The notes beneath the pieces are model-generated. The model did not search any database. It had not been told where the DNA came from and saw only the letters and a program-made list of their open reading frames with translations. A stretch of 64,000 bases of DNA, taken from positions 1 to 64,000 of the IMG/VR virus record IMGVR_UViG_3300020477_001475; one strand, given 5' to 3'. A program made the translations under genes and the position numbers. This document shows, piece after piece, positions 61,302-64,000 of the stretch. How positions within the stretch are numbered: the stretch's first letter is position 1; each line of letters begins with the position of its first letter. The DNA comes from a virus.

Positions 61302-61588
61302 ATTCTTAACCTCCCTAATATTATATCCTTAAACATTAACCAGTCTGACAATTTAGCATATAATGGATTTACAAATGCAGCTGGTTTATTACCTTCAAAA
61401 AAATAATGACCACTCCAAGCAAATGGGTATATTACAAATGGAATCAATGGAATTAAAAACCAATACCAATTATACAATACAAATATTGTAAATGATATTG
61501 TAACCCATTGGCCAATGAAATGTAATAACCTACACTTTGGATGTTCGTGTAATGTTAAATAGTATTTATAATATTCTTTAATTCCCAT
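61295..61588 (-). CDS. Mpo1/DUF962-like membrane protein
   Basis: The protein has 97 residues. HEHPKCRLLHFIGQWVTISF, then WSGHYFFEGNKPAAFVNPLY match the DUF962/Mpo1 pattern (conserved His and N-K-P-A). In eukaryotes Mpo1 is a dioxygenase of 2-hydroxy fatty acids; a bacterial substrate is unknown. Two hydrophobic segments support membrane association. Why it is in a sugar cassette is not clear. Confidence 0.75.
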   Translation of the reverse strand: MGIKEYYKYYLTLHEHPKCRLLHFIGQWVTISFTIFVLYNWYWFLIPLIPFVIYPFAWSGHYFFEGNKPAAFVNPLYAKLSDWLMFKDIILGRLRIW

Positions 61589-62537
61589 TTTGTTCTCCTA
61601 TATATTTAGCATTACTATAAAGGTTACTATAAGGATTTCTTATTCTATTACTTTCAAATATATCTGCTAATTCTTTGATACTATCTTCTAAACTAATATG
61701 TGGTGACCATCCAGTAGCATCTACATATTTTTTAGAACTTACATGATAATCTCTCAAATCTTCATATTTCATATCTATATATTCAATATCAACATCACCC
61801 AAAACCTTATATATAGTTTCACCCAAATCTTTTATTTCTACATTTTTATCAGAAACATTATATATACCATTCAACGATTTCATATTACTCATATTCAAAT
61901 TAGTTTGATATAAAATATCAGCTACATCTCTAACATGTATTATTGGTCTCCATTGAGATCCACCAAAAACAGTTAATTTTTCACCCCTAATTGCCTTCAA
62001 TGTAAGTATATTGATTACCAAATCTAATCTAGGTCTACTAAATCTATCACCAAATCCGTGTACTGTACCTAATCTGTATATAACAGAATTTCCTCTATCC
62101 AATAACATCTTTTCAGCTTCCAACTTTGTGGATGCATATATAGACAAAGGATTTGTAGGTGATTTTTCATTGAGGTTTCTTTTTCTATTTGCACCATAAA
62201 CAGAACAAGTACTTGTAAAAATAATTCTACCATTATAATTATCACATAACCACTTAACTGGTTCTTGATTTATATTTATCGTAGTTTCAGGATCCACAGC
62301 ACATGCCCCATCACCTACTAAAGCAGCTAACCATATAACAGTATCATAATTATTTATAATTTTACCCAATTTTTTATAATCCCTGATATCACCATATATT
62401 AAATTTATATCTTTCAAATATAAATCTTCATACACTAATGAATCATAAACATCCACATCAAACATAGTTTTTCTAAATCTATCAGTCAATGCACCACCTA
62501 TATAACCTGCACCACCAACTATTAATATTTTTTTCAT
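61578..62537 (-). CDS. NAD-dependent sugar epimerase/dehydratase
   Basis: The protein has 319 residues. GGAGYIGG (8-15), STCSVYG and YASTK (Tyr134, Lys138) form the extended-SDR site. VIYRLGTVHGFGDRFSR and RPIIHVRDVAD match the GalE/dehydratase sugar-binding end. It acts on UDP-, GDP- or dTDP-hexose. The substrate cannot be fixed. It overlaps the Mpo1-like gene by 11 nt. Confidence 0.9.
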   Translation of the reverse strand: MKKILIVGGAGYIGGALTDRFRKTMFDVDVYDSLVYEDLYLKDINLIYGDIRDYKKLGKIINNYDTVIWLAALVGDGACAVDPETTININQEPVKWLCDNYNGRIIFTSTCSVYGANRKRNLNEKSPTNPLSIYASTKLEAEKMLLDRGNSVIYRLGTVHGFGDRFSRPRLDLVINILTLKAIRGEKLTVFGGSQWRPIIHVRDVADILYQTNLNMSNMKSLNGIYNVSDKNVEIKDLGETIYKVLGDVDIEYIDMKYEDLRDYHVSSKKYVDATGWSPHISLEDSIKELADIFESNRIRNPYSNLYSNAKYIGEQNGN

Positions 62538-63101
62538 CTAATTATTCCCCTTTTTTTCAGTATATAAAATTATTCTTATAGCAGAATCCGCTGAATTACT
62601 TCTATGTGATGATGATTGTTTAATAATATTAAAATATTTTTCCACAGTTTCTTTTTGGTCTGGATTTATTTCAAATACAGCATAATCACAATTCATTTTA
62701 GATAAAGTCAAGTCTTGATTTTCACAATGATGTAACATATTCAAACACAAAGCTATATCACATTCAGGGGTATCTTCACCTCCAACCCATTCTAAAAATT
62801 CCATATCAACACCAGAAAATTCAGTTATTAATTTAGCTGTTGGTATAACAGGTGGTGTTGCATCCAAACCAATTACTTTTTTGGCTCCTTTTTTCATAAC
62901 TTGTATACCAAAATAAGCATGAAAACATCCTAAATCACATACTGTTTTATCTATCCAATCTATTCCAAGTTCGTTTATAGTTTTCCAAGATTCGTAAGAT
63001 TTAGAATAACCAATAAAATCTAATATTTCAATATCTTGGTAATACTTATCATAATCTTGAGAATCTAAATATTGTCTAAGTTGTTCTTTATTTTCAATCA
63101 T
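62538..63101 (-). CDS. SAM-dependent methyltransferase
   Basis: The protein has 187 residues. CDLGCFHAYFG (54-64) is the SAM-binding motif I, VIGLDATPP the acidic motif, and DIALCLNMLHHCEN the motif IV-like strand. Target unknown, probably a sugar or its lipid carrier given the cassette. It ends 1 nt before the epimerase. Confidence 0.82.
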   Translation of the reverse strand: MIENKEQLRQYLDSQDYDKYYQDIEILDFIGYSKSYESWKTINELGIDWIDKTVCDLGCFHAYFGIQVMKKGAKKVIGLDATPPVIPTAKLITEFSGVDMEFLEWVGGEDTPECDIALCLNMLHHCENQDLTLSKMNCDYAVFEINPDQKETVEKYFNIIKQSSSHRSNSADSAIRIILYTEKKGNN

Positions 63102-63111
63102 ATTATTTCCC

Positions 63112-63606
63112 TCATGGTACTATTGGTTCATTATCAATACTGTTATCATAAATATAAAAATCACCACGTATATGTGAATTTACCAAATTATCATCCACCC
63201 ATTTACTATAAAAATCTTTATAATTTTTTTTATATTCATCTAAATTTTCTTCTTTATAAAAATATTTTGATTTTAATCTACCCAACCACACATCAATATC
63301 ACCACATTCCACTAAAATAATAGTACAATTATTATTCAAATAATAATCTTCAAATGATTTTATTGGATTTTCTGGTGGTACAGCATCCATTATTAATTTA
63401 TCACCATTTTCAATCAGTTTAAAAATATTTTTTATACCTTTGTCAGGATCATGATAAGGATAATTTTTATCAAAACTAATAAATTTATAATCTCCATTCT
63501 TTTCTACAAATTTTTTAGAAAAATGTGTTTTCCCTGAACCGAATAAACCAGTTACAAATATTTTAGATTTAAAATTACTACTGCCCATACTTTTTAGTTT
63601 CTGCAT
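63112..63606 (-). CDS. P-loop kinase-like protein
   Basis: The protein has 164 residues from the ATG at 63606, chosen for GGAGG 5 nt upstream; a TTG 12 nt earlier is inside it. GLFGSGKTHFS is the P-loop. LIMDAVPPENP and IILVECGD are plausible Walker B and sensor segments. It may phosphorylate a sugar or nucleotide. It overlaps the upstream gene by 29 nt. Confidence 0.78.
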   Translation of the reverse strand: MQKLKSMGSSNFKSKIFVTGLFGSGKTHFSKKFVEKNGDYKFISFDKNYPYHDPDKGIKNIFKLIENGDKLIMDAVPPENPIKSFEDYYLNNNCTIILVECGDIDVWLGRLKSKYFYKEENLDEYKKNYKDFYSKWVDDNLVNSHIRGDFYIYDNSIDNEPIVP

Positions 63607-63928
63607 TAAAACCTCCAATATCTATTTTTTCTATATTTCTTTTTATTGTTGTTGATAACTTTTCATCTATACATCTTTTCAACCTAGCCCGTTCTTCAAC
63701 TAACCTAACATCCTCAACAGACGCCCAAGAACAGAATTCAGAATCATTCTTATTGTCCATTACTCTATCTTTTAATGTAAATAATTTGAAATTAACAATC
63801 GATAATCTATCAACCAATTCACCCATACTTAAAAGTTGTTCAAAACTGTTATCACAATCATAACTACCATCATAATTATCCACTGAATCCTTTATAATCA
63901 AATCTATATTTTCACTAAACTTATTCAT
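63578..63928 (-). CDS. Sugar-cassette hypothetical, 116 aa
   Basis: Acidic helical protein with MGELVDRLSIVNFKLFTLKD, similar to short proteins in glycosylation clusters that I cannot name. It overlaps a partial epimerase-type gene by ATGA. No activity is assigned. Confidence 0.65.
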   Translation of the reverse strand: MNKFSENIDLIIKDSVDNYDGSYDCDNSFEQLLSMGELVDRLSIVNFKLFTLKDRVMDNKNDSEFCSWASVEDVRLVEERARLKRCIDEKLSTTIKRNIEKIDIGGFNAETKKYGQ

Positions 63929-64000
63929 ATATTTAAATTCCTATACCAATTATGTATTTCCTCTACACCATAATATAATACAGTTTCAGCTTCAAATCCT
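63925..64000 (-). CDS. Partial C-terminus of a sugar nucleotide SDR
   Basis: Only the last 24 residues are in the window (GFEAETVLYYGVEEIHNWYR, then NLNI and TGA). The pattern G-F-x-x-x-T-x-L-x-x-G-V-x-x-x-x-x-W-Y-R is the usual end of an extended SDR epimerase or dehydratase. The N-terminus lies beyond the right edge. Confidence 0.6.
   Translation of the reverse strand, partial: GFEAETVLYYGVEEIHNWYRNLNI

Noticed and set aside
1-64000. CRISPR array or insertion sequence
   Set aside because: No regularly spaced repeat of suitable length and no transposase with terminal inverted repeats was seen.

Overview
The window is an AT-rich stretch of a tailed-phage genome, best explained as a T4-like (far-T4 or pelagiphage/cyanophage-like) marine myovirus. 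The evidence is a contiguous gp25 and gp6 baseplate module, a T4 gp55-type late sigma factor, and a set of host-derived genes typical of marine T4-like phages: PhoH, peptide deformylase, thioredoxin, Hsp20 and a MoxR-type AAA ATPase. Every gene but one is on the minus strand, and many are joined by ATGA or TAATG overlaps. Shine-Dalgarno sequences (GGAGG, AAGGAG, GGGGAG) are common, which fits a proteobacterial host better than Bacteroidetes. The host itself cannot be read from the window.

Layout, left to right (transcription runs right to left): 1-13800 is a virion module. It holds an unfinished Cys-rich giant fibre-like protein with leucine-rich repeats, a LamG-like protein, a DNRLRE-like protein, gp6, gp25, an OB/beta-helix spike-like protein and small virion proteins. 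13923-18930 holds gp55, an HD hydrolase, PhoH and a tandem pair of DUF4338 (DruA-like) proteins. 19051-24780 holds a two-helix membrane protein, a phage-encoded outer-membrane beta-barrel, peptide deformylase, thioredoxin, a zinc-ribbon protein, Hsp20 and a deoxyribonucleotidase. 24851-25315 is the only plus-strand gene, a small HExxH metalloprotease with a minus-strand paralogue at 28950. 25329-27046 encodes two Arg/Asn-rich proteins, one with lamin-tail and dockerin domains. 27143-36586 is a region of small early-type genes driven by a repeated promoter. It includes a lytic transglycosylase and the MoxR ATPase.

36820-56937 is a second giant virion module: a single 5119-residue Cys-rich protein, a 1194-residue protein ending in a dockerin pair, and a lamin-tail protein carrying a textbook eight-cysteine somatomedin-B domain. 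57052-58941 holds small genes including a degenerate HNH protein. 58944-64000 is a sugar and surface-glycan cassette: glycosyltransferase, RmlD-like and RmlC-like enzymes, NAD-dependent epimerase, methyltransferase and P-loop kinase.

The most unusual part is the nearly gene-free 33.6-35.0 kb interval. It encodes, on the minus strand, a structured RNA of about 615 nt with its own promoter and intrinsic terminator. The RNA contains two tandem 72-nt cloverleaves with exact tRNA topology, compensatory stem changes and conserved loops, but none of the invariant tRNA loop bases. It also carries motifs matching the 3' decoding region of 16S rRNA in the right order and at nearly the right spacing. 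DnaA-box-like arrays flank it. Nine early promoters of the form AACGTTG / 17-18 bp / TA(A/T)(C/A)(G/T)T, five of them preceded by a 10-bp-phased TGTTACA pair, point to a dedicated regulatory system.
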